From NCBI RefSeq assembly GCF_013201705.1, contig NZ_CP053837.1:1922001-1986000 (forward strand): DNA of 64,000 nt. The letters are read 5' to 3'. Origin of the DNA: Aliarcobacter faecis. GTDB lineage: Bacteria; Campylobacterota; Campylobacteria; Campylobacterales; Arcobacteraceae. Positions 47,997-57,415 of this stretch are shown here, piece by piece (the stretch's first letter is position 1; every line of letters starts with the position of its first letter). Below the pieces are notes generated by a model that did not search any database, was not told where the DNA came from, and was given only the letters and a program-made list of their open reading frames with translations. Both the position numbers and the translations under genes were made by a program.

Positions 47997-49241
47997 TTGA
48001 ATATTTATATATATGGAACACCTAGTTTTAAGAAAGAGATTCATAAAACCTTAATAGATTCAAATATTAAACTCAAATTAGGTGTAAATAACCTAATAAA
48101 AGAGGTTGAAAGCCTTAGTGCATTAAAAGAGATAATAGCTCAAAATCCAAAAGAGATTTTCTTAATAGATGATTCAAAAATAATCAAAAAAAATTCATTT
48201 GCAAAAAAAGTTAAATTTCTCACTCCAAAAGATGCAATAGAAGAGGAGTTTTTATTAAATAGTGGAATTGCTGATTTATCTGTTGATTCTCTGGAAGAAA
48301 TTCCTAAATATATCTTAAAAAAATATGAGCAAGAAAAAGCAATAAATGAGATACAAGAAAAAGAAGCTCAAGAGTTTGAAACTCCTATAATAAAACAAGA
48401 AATAATCTTAGATGATGATAACTTTTTTCTAAATACAGTTGAAGAGATAAGTCAAAAAGAAGAGGAACCTCTTGATGATGAACTATCAGAACTTCTAATA
48501 AAGAATTCAGAAGATACTTTAAATGAAGATTTAGATAGTAGTATTGCTGAACTTGAAAATCTCTTTGTTGATGATGATAAAATAGGTAGTGTTTATGATA
48601 CAAATGTTGTTGATTTTAATGACAATTTTGGATTAAATAATATATCATTTGATTATGATGATAGCACTATTATAAATGATTCAAATATCTCATTAGATGA
48701 TGAAGAACTTCTCAAAAGTTTAATGAGTGGTCCTAATGAAGATTTAGAAGATAGTTTTGAAAATGATATAGAAAAATCTTCTGAAAATCTAGATTTTATA
48801 GATACTCTTTTAAAAACAGAGGAAGAAGAATCATTAAAAAAAGAGAATAATAATGAAAAAGTTGATATAGAAAAAGAGCTAGAATTAAATCTTCTTTTAA
48901 GTAAGATTGAAGAGACAAAACAGCTAGAAACTAAGCCTATAAAAGAAGATAAAATAATAATTAAAGAAGAACCTATAAAAGGAGTACAAATGGCAAATAA
49001 TGATTTTTCTGAACTTGATTTAATAGATGAAAAAGACTTGTTAGAAGCCTTAAATTTAGAACAAACAAAAGAACAAAACTCTTTTACTAATCAAACTAAA
49101 AGTAGTGTTGAAGTTATAAATAACACAAATAGTAATGAGATTATAAATATTAATAGTTCAAATATTGATGATTTAGCAAAACTTTTCTCTAAAATTCTGA
49201 ATAATAAAACTTTAGAAATTACAATAAAAATAAAAGATTAA
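47997..49241 (+). CDS. highly acidic hypothetical protein heading the flagellar operon
   Basis: 414 residues from TTG at 47997, which has AGGG 8 nt upstream; an ATG at 47964 lies at or before the likely transcription start. Residues 1-110 may be a small alpha/beta domain (IYIYGTPSFKKEI, FLIDDSK). Residues 115-380 are extremely rich in Glu and Asp and likely unstructured. The last ~25 residues form a short basic/hydrophobic tail (TLEITIKIKD). It is followed 1 nt later by fliQ. Its role in the flagellum is unknown. Confidence 0.8.
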   Translation: MNIYIYGTPSFKKEIHKTLIDSNIKLKLGVNNLIKEVESLSALKEIIAQNPKEIFLIDDSKIIKKNSFAKKVKFLTPKDAIEEEFLLNSGIADLSVDSLEEIPKYILKKYEQEKAINEIQEKEAQEFETPIIKQEIILDDDNFFLNTVEEISQKEEEPLDDELSELLIKNSEDTLNEDLDSSIAELENLFVDDDKIGSVYDTNVVDFNDNFGLNNISFDYDDSTIINDSNISLDDEELLKSLMSGPNEDLEDSFENDIEKSSENLDFIDTLLKTEEEESLKKENNNEKVDIEKELELNLLLSKIEETKQLETKPIKEDKIIIKEEPIKGVQMANNDFSELDLIDEKDLLEALNLEQTKEQNSFTNQTKSSVEVINNTNSNEIININSSNIDDLAKLFSKILNNKTLEITIKIKD

Positions 49242-49242
49242 T

Positions 49243-49503
49243 ATGGATTTAATAGGAATTGCACAAAGTACTGTAAAACTAATTTTAATTTTAGGTTTAC
49301 CTTCTCTTATTGTAAGTATGATTATAGGACTTGTAATATCTATATTTTCAGCAGTAACTCAAGTAAATGATGCCTCTTTAAGTTTCGTTCCAAAAATGAT
49401 ATTTGTATCTATCTTTATTTTAATTACTCTTCCTTGGGTAGGTGAACATATAGGTACTTACACAACAGAATTATGGAATAATATTTTAACTTTTGGTGAA
49501 TAA
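49243..49503 (+). CDS. fliQ: flagellar export protein FliQ
   Basis: 86 residues with two membrane helices (about 13-36 and 51-75). GLPSLIVSMIIGLVISIFSA and TQVNDASLSFVPK are typical of FliQ, part of the export gate in the inner membrane. Confidence 0.96.
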   Translation: MDLIGIAQSTVKLILILGLPSLIVSMIIGLVISIFSAVTQVNDASLSFVPKMIFVSIFILITLPWVGEHIGTYTTELWNNILTFGE

Positions 49504-49505
49504 TT

Positions 49506-49910
49506 TTGATAAATAAATTATATAATCTTAAAAAAAATCAAACAGATCAGATGTTAATTTTAAAATCACAAATCGATTCAAAAATAGATCAAATTAATAC
49601 AGAAATTTTACTTACAAAAAATAGTATTACAAGTGCAACTGTTCAAAAAAATGGAGCAATTGCAGATTTTGTAATATTAACTATGCATAAAGATACAATG
49701 AAATTGCATATAAAAAAGTTAGAAAAAGAGAAAATAAAATTAGAAGAAGAGCTTAAAAAGATAGTAGAAGAGATAATTCAGCTTCAAAAACAAGCCGAAC
49801 AATTTAAATATATACTTGAAGAGCAAAAAATTGAGGCAAGAGCTTTAGCTTTAAAAATAGAACAAGAGACAACTGAAGAGTTTATTCAAAGTAAATATAT
49901 AAGAAGATAA
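49506..49910 (+). CDS. FliJ-like coiled-coil protein
   Basis: 134 residues, almost entirely coiled-coil with heptad patterns and Lys/Glu richness. TTG start 2 nt after the fliQ stop. The size, composition and place in the cluster fit FliJ, the central stalk of the export ATPase, but sequence similarity in this family is weak. Confidence 0.65.
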   Translation: MINKLYNLKKNQTDQMLILKSQIDSKIDQINTEILLTKNSITSATVQKNGAIADFVILTMHKDTMKLHIKKLEKEKIKLEEELKKIVEEIIQLQKQAEQFKYILEEQKIEARALALKIEQETTEEFIQSKYIRR

Positions 49911-49919
49911 GGAAAAGTT

Positions 49920-50396
49920 GTGGCTAGAATAATAATTATTTTTAATGTTTTTTTTGTTATTTTTCTAAATGCTCAAGAGACGAGCAGTTCATTAACTAGA
50001 CAAAAACTTGAAGTTATGGAACTAAAAAAAGAGTTAAATACCTTTTACGAAGAAAAAGAGAAAGAGTATCAAGAAAATAAAAAAGAGTTAGAAGATATTT
50101 TAACTCAAATTGAAAAAGAGAAAAAAGAGATAAAAGCTCTTCATGATAGAAATGAACAAATTTTAAAAGAGATAAAACTCGAAATTGATACTAAAATAGC
50201 AAAAATTTATAATGCAATGAAAGCAAAAAATGCTGCAGAGATTTTTGATAATATGATTAGTGAGGGTAAAATTGATGATGTTTTTGCTATAATCTTAAGA
50301 TTAAAAGAGAATAATGTAACACAAATATTGAAATTTATGGATATTTCTCACTCTTCTATTATTACTCACTTACTAGAAGATTATAAAAATAAGTAA
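49920..50396 (+). CDS. MotE-like periplasmic coiled-coil protein
   Basis: 158 residues. N-terminal membrane anchor or signal (MARIIIIFNVFFVIFL), a coiled coil at about 25-95, and a helical domain with YNAMKAKNAAEIFDNMI at about 100-120, as in MgtE N-domain-like flagellar proteins (MotE, a chaperone of MotC in other bacteria). GTG start with GGAAA upstream. Confidence 0.65.
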   Translation: MARIIIIFNVFFVIFLNAQETSSSLTRQKLEVMELKKELNTFYEEKEKEYQENKKELEDILTQIEKEKKEIKALHDRNEQILKEIKLEIDTKIAKIYNAMKAKNAAEIFDNMISEGKIDDVFAIILRLKENNVTQILKFMDISHSSIITHLLEDYKNK

Positions 50397-50407
50397 AAAG
50401 GATAGAC

Positions 50408-50935
50408 ATGGCAGATGATAATGCAGAAGTAAAAAACCAAGGTAGTGGCAAAGGATTAATGATAGTTCTAATTGCATTAATTTTTATATTAATTATTGCA
50501 GTTGCAGGAGGGTTTTACTTCTTATATACTCAAACTTCAAACCTAAATAATAATCAAAATCCAGCTCAAACAGAACAAGTAGCAGCACCTACAAATGATT
50601 CTGGAAATTTTAAAGCAGATATAAATGATCTTGTTTTAAATCTTACAGATTCAAGAGGTAAAGAGAAACTGATGAAACTATCTTTTTCTATAAAAAGTAG
50701 CGAACCAACAATTGCTGCTATTGTAGAAGAGTATAAAGCTGAGATCATAGATGTTGTAATATCTCAAATTGGTGCTAGAAGTTCTGAAGAGTTATTAACT
50801 CTTGGAGGAAAAAATCTTCTAAAAGATGAACTTGTAAATGATATAAATGGTGTTTTAAACAAAGTTCCTGCTGAAAAGAAATTTGCAAAAGACAGTGTTA
50901 AAACAATTTTATTTACAACATTTGTAATTAAATAA
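50408..50935 (+). CDS. fliL: flagellar basal-body protein FliL
   Basis: 175 residues. A cytoplasmic start, TM at about 20-40 (LMIVLIALIFILIIAVAGG), a low-complexity linker, then the periplasmic FliL domain with RSSEELLTLGGKNLLKDEL. It stabilises stators around the motor. AAGGAT lies before the ATG. The stop overlaps the next start. Confidence 0.95.
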   Translation: MADDNAEVKNQGSGKGLMIVLIALIFILIIAVAGGFYFLYTQTSNLNNNQNPAQTEQVAAPTNDSGNFKADINDLVLNLTDSRGKEKLMKLSFSIKSSEPTIAAIVEEYKAEIIDVVISQIGARSSEELLTLGGKNLLKDELVNDINGVLNKVPAEKKFAKDSVKTILFTTFVIK

Positions 50936-51363
50936 TGATAGTAGCTGTTAAAAGAAATAAAAACTTAAAAGCCATAAAAATAGTTATTTTTTCTATTTTT
51001 ATGGCAATACTACTATTTTTTATATACAGTAACTACAAAATAAATCAAGAAGAGATAAAATTAGCTAACGAAGAGCAAGAAGTTATTAAAATAGAAGCGA
51101 ATAAAAAAGACCAAGATAAACTTGATATTGAAAAAGCTATTTTATCTGAAGTAGAAAAAGCTGTTGAACTTGTGGGACAAGAACATATTCGAACTATAAA
51201 AATCATTGATAACAAAATAGTAATTGTTTGTGAACCAAACTCAAATCTTGAAGCCCTATTTGTAAGATATGGTGCAATGGCAATGATAAAAAAGACTTTA
51301 AATGAAACTGTAATTGCTGTTGATATTAATTTTATTTTAAAAAGTAGATTATATGAAAAATAG
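50935..51363 (+). CDS. hypothetical membrane-anchored protein between fliL and flgH
   Basis: 142 residues. A basic N-terminus, TM at about 17-34 (IVIFSIFMAILLFFIYS), a charged linker, then a ~70-residue alpha/beta-looking periplasmic domain with EPNSNLEALFVRYGAMAMI. Not recognised. Overlaps fliL by one base and flgH by 11 bp, so it is translated with them. Probably a flagellum-associated protein. Confidence 0.78.
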   Translation: MIVAVKRNKNLKAIKIVIFSIFMAILLFFIYSNYKINQEEIKLANEEQEVIKIEANKKDQDKLDIEKAILSEVEKAVELVGQEHIRTIKIIDNKIVIVCEPNSNLEALFVRYGAMAMIKKTLNETVIAVDINFILKSRLYEK

Positions 51364-52060
51364 TATATTTTTAACTCTTTTAACATTTATTTTTGTATCT
51401 TGTAGTTCTCTATCTAAACCTACTTTAGAATTTGAGAAACCTGAAATTCAAACTCCAAAAAAACAACCAGAACCTAGAAAGAATAAAGGTTCTTTATATT
51501 CCGTTCAAGGAACTTCTTTATTTGCAGATAAAAAAGATTTACAAATGGGAGATATTATTCAAATTGTAATAAATGAAGATTTAACATCAAAAACAGATAG
51601 TAAAAGAGAATTAACAAGTGATAGAAATAATAATTTAGGTGGTGGAGTGTTTGCTGCTATAGATGGTGGAGAAATTGGAGGAGTTGTAGGTAGTGCAACT
51701 AATTCAGTCAATAGAAATCTTGGAATGAATTTTAATACAAAAAGTTCGACTTCTGATAAAGGAAAAGTAAAAACTCAAGTTTCAGAAAAATTTCAAACTA
51801 CAATTTCTGCAATTATAGAAGAGACTTATCAAAATGGAAACTACTTTATCAAAGGGAAAAAAGAGGTTTTATTAGATGAACAAAAACAAACGATTATTAT
51901 AAGTGGAATAATAAGACCTTATGATATAACATCTGATAATTCTATAAACTCTTCACAAATGGCTGATTTAAAGATTTTATATGAAAAAGATGGTGCTGAG
52001 GCTGATATTTTAGATACACCTTGGGGAACAAGATTACTTAGAAGCATATGGCCATTTTAA
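51353..52060 (+). CDS. flgH: flagellar L-ring lipoprotein FlgH
   Basis: 235 residues. Lipobox FVSCSS (Cys 17), then SLYSVQGTSLFADKKDLQMGDIIQI... and the conserved C-terminal LLDEQKQTIIISGIIRP. It forms the outer-membrane ring. The start overlaps the preceding gene. Confidence 0.95.
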   Translation: MKNSIFLTLLTFIFVSCSSLSKPTLEFEKPEIQTPKKQPEPRKNKGSLYSVQGTSLFADKKDLQMGDIIQIVINEDLTSKTDSKRELTSDRNNNLGGGVFAAIDGGEIGGVVGSATNSVNRNLGMNFNTKSSTSDKGKVKTQVSEKFQTTISAIIEETYQNGNYFIKGKKEVLLDEQKQTIIISGIIRPYDITSDNSINSSQMADLKILYEKDGAEADILDTPWGTRLLRSIWPF

Positions 52061-52115
52061 ACTAATATTAAGAAATGTAGTTATATACTTTTATAAGATA
52101 TAAAAAGGAGTAGAG

Positions 52116-54002
52116 ATGCTAGGTACATTAAGTGTTTCACATACTGGTCTTAATGCTGCAAGATATGCTATTGATACTGTTGGGAATAACCAAGCAAATG
52201 CGAACACTTCTGGTTATAAAAAAAGAGTTGTTGGACTTAGTGAAATAGGTCAAGTAAATGGGATTATGACTGGTCGTGGTGTATATCTTGATGGTGTATA
52301 TAGAGTTACATCTCAATATATGTATGATAAATTGATTAGTGAAAATTCAAAAAATACCTATTTTACAAAAATGTCAAATCTTATTGGTAGTGTTGAAGCA
52401 GTTTTTGTCGAAACAAAAGATGCTGGTTTTTCTGCTGATTTAAATAGATACTATCAATCATTAGAAAATTTAAGAACAAATCCATCATCTGAAATTTATA
52501 AAAGTGAATTAAAAAGAAATGGTCAAATTGTTGTTGATTCTTTAAAAAATCTATATACTACAATTGAAGACCAACAAAAATATGAAAAAACAGAGTTTAA
52601 TACAAATATTGACAAAATTAATAATATTTTGAGTGATATTGCAAAAGTAAATGAAAAAATACAAAAAGTTGATACAGCAACAAATGATTTATTAGATAAA
52701 AGAGACCTTCTTGAGCTTGAACTATCACAATATGTAGATATTAAAGTAACAAGAGATAGTGATTTTTATGAGTTAAAAATTGGTGATCAAACTGTTATTA
52801 GCAATAATACAAATGTTCAAAAGATAAATGCTCTTGATATAAAAACAAATCAAATTGATAAATATAATTATGTAAAACCTAATGGTGACAATACATTTAC
52901 TACCTATGATTCATTAAAATATAATGCTGATTATTCATCAAAGAATATTGATGCTAATGATATTGTAACTTTTAAATTAAATAATCAATATTCAGTTTCT
53001 GTAACAATAGGAAGTACTGTTCAAGCAGATTTAGGTGATGGAGCTGGTATTCAAAATGTTACAGTAGATGAAAATAATTTAACAAGAGTTATGGCATATC
53101 TAATAAATTCTGATGCAAATTTAAAAGGTGTAGTTACAGCATATAATGGTGATTATACAATTGATGCAAATGGAAATAAAATAACAAATAATTCTCAGGA
53201 TAATTATCTTAGACTTGAATCAAATTTAACTGGAGTTGAGAATAGTTTTGAAGCTAGATTTAGTATTGAGAAAATTGATAATACAGATCCAACTATTGTA
53301 GAAAAAAGAGAATCTATTTATAAAAATGAGACTGAAAGTAAAGAAGCTAAATCAGATACAGGTATTGCAATATACGAACGAGAAATTAATATAAATAATG
53401 GTATTTTAAAAGCTCAAATTGAAAATTTAAGCAGTAGTTCACCAAACAATAAATATAAACAATATTTAGATAAATTAGATAATTTTGCTATGACTTTTGC
53501 CGATATTACTGATAAATATATAAAAGTAGATCAAGATAAATATATCTATGGAGAAGCTGCTAGTGATGAAAATTTAGGAAATATAACTACTATTGGTTTA
53601 TTTACAGGAGCTAGTGTAAAAAGTTTAGAATTTAATGATAAAGTAGTAAATGATTTAAAGCAAGAACAACTTGATTATTTAGCAACTATTCAATGGAAAA
53701 GAGATTTAAATTTTGATGGGAAAGGTCAAGGAACACCAAGTTCAAATGAGGCATCTTTAACTGATTACTATAAAGATTTAAAAATTGCTGTTTCAGCTGA
53801 TAAAGAGAGTAATGACTTTTTAAAAGAGACTCAAGAAGCTATATATACATCACTTGAAAGTTCTTATAATAATTTAGTAAAAGTTGATTCAAATGATGAG
53901 ATGTTAAATCTTATGAAATTTCAAGCTGCTTTTAATGCTAATGCTCAAGTAATAACAGCAATAAACGAAATGATTCAAACAATTCTTGGAATGAGAAGAT
54001 AA
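52116..54002 (+). CDS. flgK: flagellar hook-associated protein 1, FlgK
   Basis: 628 residues. N-terminal rod/hook signature (LSVSHTGLNAARYAIDTVGN, NQANANTSGYKKR) and C-terminal segment (EMLNLMKFQAAFNANAQVI) are both present. It joins hook and filament. AAGGAG is upstream of the ATG; fliD follows after 20 nt. Confidence 0.95.
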   Translation: MLGTLSVSHTGLNAARYAIDTVGNNQANANTSGYKKRVVGLSEIGQVNGIMTGRGVYLDGVYRVTSQYMYDKLISENSKNTYFTKMSNLIGSVEAVFVETKDAGFSADLNRYYQSLENLRTNPSSEIYKSELKRNGQIVVDSLKNLYTTIEDQQKYEKTEFNTNIDKINNILSDIAKVNEKIQKVDTATNDLLDKRDLLELELSQYVDIKVTRDSDFYELKIGDQTVISNNTNVQKINALDIKTNQIDKYNYVKPNGDNTFTTYDSLKYNADYSSKNIDANDIVTFKLNNQYSVSVTIGSTVQADLGDGAGIQNVTVDENNLTRVMAYLINSDANLKGVVTAYNGDYTIDANGNKITNNSQDNYLRLESNLTGVENSFEARFSIEKIDNTDPTIVEKRESIYKNETESKEAKSDTGIAIYEREININNGILKAQIENLSSSSPNNKYKQYLDKLDNFAMTFADITDKYIKVDQDKYIYGEAASDENLGNITTIGLFTGASVKSLEFNDKVVNDLKQEQLDYLATIQWKRDLNFDGKGQGTPSSNEASLTDYYKDLKIAVSADKESNDFLKETQEAIYTSLESSYNNLVKVDSNDEMLNLMKFQAAFNANAQVITAINEMIQTILGMRR

Positions 54003-54022
54003 TTTAATATAAGGAGAACAAA

Positions 54023-55336
54023 ATGGCAACTGGAATATTAGGATTAGGTTCAGGACAAGCATCTACACTAAACAGTGACTTAATTGATAAATTAAAAACA
54101 GCAGAAAGAAAATCAACAGTAGAACCATTAGAAACAAAACTAGAAAATTTTACTTCTGAAAGAGAAGTTATGAGTAATATCTCAACAAAAGTTGATGAAC
54201 TTTTAGCTGCTGTAAAAGTTTTCAGTTTAAACCAAACAACAGGAACAAATGCTTTTAATAGTAAATCAGCAACAACTTCAGGTGATGCTGTTCTATTTGA
54301 TGCAGAGGATGTAAATGCTTTAAAAACAGGGTTTACAACAGTTGAAATTACTCAATTAGCACAAAAAGATGTTTGGCAAACAAGTGGAGACCCAATAGAT
54401 AACTCTTTAAAAAATCAAAAAATAAATCAAGGTATTTTAACTATAAATGGTAAAGAATTTGATACTGCAAATTTTACTTATGAGGAATTAGTAAAAGAGA
54501 TAAATAAAGAAGTACCAGGTGTTACTGCATCTTTAGCTAATATTGGAACTACTGGATTTAGATTATCAATTAAAAGTGATAGTACTGGTGAAGCAAATAA
54601 AATAACTATATCAGGTGATAGCTCTTTAGGTTTTGATAATGTTTTAAAAGCTCAAGATATGAAAATGAAACTTGATGGTGTAGATTATCAAAGTTCATCA
54701 AATAGTATGACAATAGATGGTTTAAAAATTTCTGCAACAAAAGTTGGAACTTCTACTATTAATATAGAAGAAGATAATTCACAATTAGTAACTCAAATGC
54801 AAAATTTTGCAAAAGCATATAATGAATTAAATGCACTTATTGATAGTGAGCTTTATAGCACAGATTCAAGTGTTACAGATAAAAGTGCTTTAAAAGATAT
54901 TATGTCAAAACTAAAAAATAACCTTTTTAGTACAGGGAATAGTGATAAATCAATTTTTAGTTATGGTTTCTCTTTCAATGAAACTAATGGGGATTTAAAA
55001 TTTAATTCTCAAGAGTTTGAAAAAGCTTTAAAAGAAGATAAACAAGGTTTACAAAATTTATTTACTGGGGTTCCTGAAAAACCAGGGATTGCAACACTTT
55101 TAGATGAAGCTATATCTATTTCTGGAGTAAAAAAGAATCTTCTTGATTATGATGTAAATATGCTTTCAAGAGAAGAGAAATTAAAAAAAGATAAAGAAAC
55201 AGCAGAAAAAGCTCTTGATGCAAAATATGAGCAGATGTCTTTACAATTTGCCTCTTATGGAGCTATAATAAATCAGATGGAACTATCTTTTTCTGGTTTA
55301 AAAATGTTAATTCAGCAATCAACTGCAAGTAGTTAA
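54023..55336 (+). CDS. fliD: flagellar filament cap protein FliD
   Basis: 437 residues. N-terminal FliD region (GLGSGQASTLNSDLIDKLKT), a Ser/Thr/Asp-rich centre, and a C-terminal coiled coil (EQMSLQFASYGAIINQMELS). It caps the growing filament. AAGGAG precedes the ATG. An imperfect hairpin follows. Confidence 0.95.
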   Translation: MATGILGLGSGQASTLNSDLIDKLKTAERKSTVEPLETKLENFTSEREVMSNISTKVDELLAAVKVFSLNQTTGTNAFNSKSATTSGDAVLFDAEDVNALKTGFTTVEITQLAQKDVWQTSGDPIDNSLKNQKINQGILTINGKEFDTANFTYEELVKEINKEVPGVTASLANIGTTGFRLSIKSDSTGEANKITISGDSSLGFDNVLKAQDMKMKLDGVDYQSSSNSMTIDGLKISATKVGTSTINIEEDNSQLVTQMQNFAKAYNELNALIDSELYSTDSSVTDKSALKDIMSKLKNNLFSTGNSDKSIFSYGFSFNETNGDLKFNSQEFEKALKEDKQGLQNLFTGVPEKPGIATLLDEAISISGVKKNLLDYDVNMLSREEKLKKDKETAEKALDAKYEQMSLQFASYGAIINQMELSFSGLKMLIQQSTASS

Positions 55337-55364
55337 TAGGAAATGATTAATTTCACTTCCTATT
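55335..55364 (+). terminator. imperfect hairpin between fliD and fliS
   Basis: AATAGGAAATGA / TCACTTCCTATT with one mismatch and a 6-nt loop, overlapping the fliD stop; no T tract, so partial readthrough to fliS is plausible. Confidence 0.4.
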
Positions 55365-55413
55365 TAAGGAAATTATTATATACTAACTCCACAAATTATT
55401 CTTAGGAGAATTT

Positions 55414-55770
55414 ATGAGTATTGAAGCATACAATCAGCAAATAGCAATTTCTGATGACCCTTATATTTTAGTTTTAAAACTATATGAAGGTGTTATTAAA
55501 TATCTATCTTTTGTAAAAAATGCTATTGATGATAATAATGTTGAGCAAAAATTCACATATATAAATAAATCTATTGCTATTTTTGATGAATTAAGAAATG
55601 TTCTTGATTTTGATGGAGGAGAAGTTGCATACTATTTAGATGGTTTGTATCTATACCAAATAGAGACTCTATTTGCTGCTGGGATTGATGATAATATCAA
55701 TGCAGTTAATCAAGTTATGAAAGTTACTCAAGGATTAATAGACGCATGGAAAGAAGAAACAGGTCTATAA
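55414..55770 (+). CDS. fliS: flagellin chaperone FliS
   Basis: 118 residues, all helical. MSIEAYNQQ at the start and PYILVLKLYEGVIKYL near 20 match FliS, which binds flagellin before export. TAGGAG lies before the ATG. Its 3' end overlaps the next gene by 25 bp. Confidence 0.94.
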   Translation: MSIEAYNQQIAISDDPYILVLKLYEGVIKYLSFVKNAIDDNNVEQKFTYINKSIAIFDELRNVLDFDGGEVAYYLDGLYLYQIETLFAAGIDDNINAVNQVMKVTQGLIDAWKEETGL

Positions 55771-56015
55771 AAGCTTTAAGTGAATTAAACTATATTGATT
55801 CACTTGACTCTTTTGAAAAAGCAGATGCTTTAGTTATTTGGTGCCAAGACTATTTAATAACTTCAAAAATTGAAGATTTTGATTTAGAATTAGAAGATTT
55901 AAAAAGATTAGAAGAACTTTTTTATAAAAATCTAGATTTTTTAAAAGCTCATAAAGAGTATACAAAAGATGAGTTACAAAATCTTAGAAAAATGAAAAGA
56001 TTTCTAAAAAACTAG
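55746..56015 (+). CDS. small FliT-like protein
   Basis: 89 residues, helical, acidic in the middle. It overlaps fliS by 25 bp in another frame; a GGAAAGAAG-like ribosome site lies inside fliS. In other bacteria FliT, the chaperone of FliD, follows fliS. Similarity is positional and structural only. Confidence 0.55.
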   Translation: MERRNRSIKALSELNYIDSLDSFEKADALVIWCQDYLITSKIEDFDLELEDLKRLEELFYKNLDFLKAHKEYTKDELQNLRKMKRFLKN

Positions 56016-56036
56016 TTTGGTAAAATTTACCAAACT
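56014..56036. terminator. bidirectional terminator between the flagellar genes and mqnE
   Basis: Near-perfect palindrome AGTTTGGTAAA-A-TTTACCAAACT, followed by TTTT on the plus strand. Confidence 0.75.
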
Positions 56037-57091
56037 TTTAGTTCATTATAAATACTGTCTCTTTCTACAGGAATAAATCCAGAATTTCTTATTAGTTCTA
56101 CAAACTCATTTTGCATAATTCCATTTTTACTTTTTGCCCCTGCAGCACTTTGAATAGACTCTTTTTCAATAGTTCCATCTACATCGTTTGCTCCAAATTC
56201 TTGAGCGATTAAAGCCAATTTTACAGTAGAAGTTGCCCAATAAGCTTTAATATTTGGAATATTATCAAGTAAAATTCTAGCAACTGCATATGTTTTTAAA
56301 ATCTCATTTGCCGTTACAGGCTCTTTTACTTTTAAATAGTTATTCTCTGTTTGAAAAACTAAAGGAATAAAAGCATTAAATCCACCTGTAATATCTTGCA
56401 AATTTCTAAGCCTTAAAATATGATCCACTCTATGTTCTCTTGTTTCAATATGCCCAAAAAGCATAGTAGCATTACTTTTTCTTCCTTTTTCATGCCAAAG
56501 TTTATGAATTTCCAGCCATTGAGAAGAAGTTACTTTTCCCCCGCAAATTCTTTTTCGTACCTTTTCATCAAAAATTTCAGCTCCACCACCTGGCATTGAA
56601 TCAACACCACTTTCAATCATAGTATTTATAATATCTTCATAACTTAAATTATATTGTGTACTTAAAAAGTGAATTTCAGCAGCTGTTAATGCTTTTATAT
56701 GAATATTTGGAAACTCTTTTTTTATTTTTTTAAAAATATCCATATACCATTCTATTCCTGTAGTAGGATTATGTGCTGAAACTATATGTACCTCTTTTAT
56801 TCCATTTTTTGAAGAGTTTTTAACTGTTTGTAAAATCTCATCATGGCTTAAAGTATATTGATTTGGATTTTTTCTACTTGCACTATATGCACAGAATTGG
56901 CAAACATCCTTACATATATTTGTAGGATTTATATGTCTATTTATATTGAAATATGTCTTTTTTTGATGTTTTTTTTCTCTTATTTTATTTGCATAATATC
57001 CTAAAGTTATAACATCTAAATCAAAAAGTTTAACTCCATCTTCATAATCTAATCTTATATTGTTTTCCAATTTTTCAATTAAAGTCATCAT
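56027..57091 (-). CDS. mqnE: aminofutalosine synthase
   Basis: 354 residues. Radical SAM cysteines C60, C64 and C67 (NICKDVCQFC) after HINPTN, then GIKEVHIVSAHNPTTGIEWY, SMPGGGAEIFDEKVR and TTMLFGHIETREH-like segments. It makes aminofutalosine, a precursor of menaquinone by the route used in Campylobacterota. The HINPTN form separates it from MqnC. Last gene of a leftward bioF-can-hypothetical-mqnE run. Confidence 0.9.
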   Translation of the reverse strand: MMTLIEKLENNIRLDYEDGVKLFDLDVITLGYYANKIREKKHQKKTYFNINRHINPTNICKDVCQFCAYSASRKNPNQYTLSHDEILQTVKNSSKNGIKEVHIVSAHNPTTGIEWYMDIFKKIKKEFPNIHIKALTAAEIHFLSTQYNLSYEDIINTMIESGVDSMPGGGAEIFDEKVRKRICGGKVTSSQWLEIHKLWHEKGRKSNATMLFGHIETREHRVDHILRLRNLQDITGGFNAFIPLVFQTENNYLKVKEPVTANEILKTYAVARILLDNIPNIKAYWATSTVKLALIAQEFGANDVDGTIEKESIQSAAGAKSKNGIMQNEFVELIRNSGFIPVERDSIYNELKVW

Positions 57092-57097
57092 ATCCTC

Positions 57098-57415
57098 TTA
57101 TTTACAATCTAAATCTTTTGTGTAACTATTATCTCTTTCATGGTGTAAAAATCCCATACAAGTCTGTTTTAAATCTTCATCATAAAAAGCTACTTTAAAG
57201 ACACTACTTTTCATCTTTGTTTGCATATCTTCAACATTTAATTTATTTACAACTTTTACTTTTGATACATTTTTATACCCTAAAGTTGATAAAATTTCAA
57301 CAATTTTTTGCTCTTTTAAAAACTGTAAAAATAAGAAGCCACATAGAGCAACTATACAAATTATAAAAATAATTATTATAGTTTTTCTAGGAAGTTCTCT
57401 TTTTTCATATGTCAT
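57098..57415 (-). CDS. hypothetical single-pass membrane protein
   Basis: 105 residues. A basic cytoplasmic start, TM at about 13-31 (IIIIFIICIVALCGFLFLQF), then a ~70-residue periplasmic domain with two cysteines near the C-terminus (CMGFLHH, and C104) that may form a disulfide. It overlaps the carbonic anhydrase stop by 11 bp and precedes mqnE by 6 nt. Not recognised. Confidence 0.72.
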   Translation of the reverse strand: MTYEKRELPRKTIIIIFIICIVALCGFLFLQFLKEQKIVEILSTLGYKNVSKVKVVNKLNVEDMQTKMKSSVFKVAFYDEDLKQTCMGFLHHERDNSYTKDLDCK

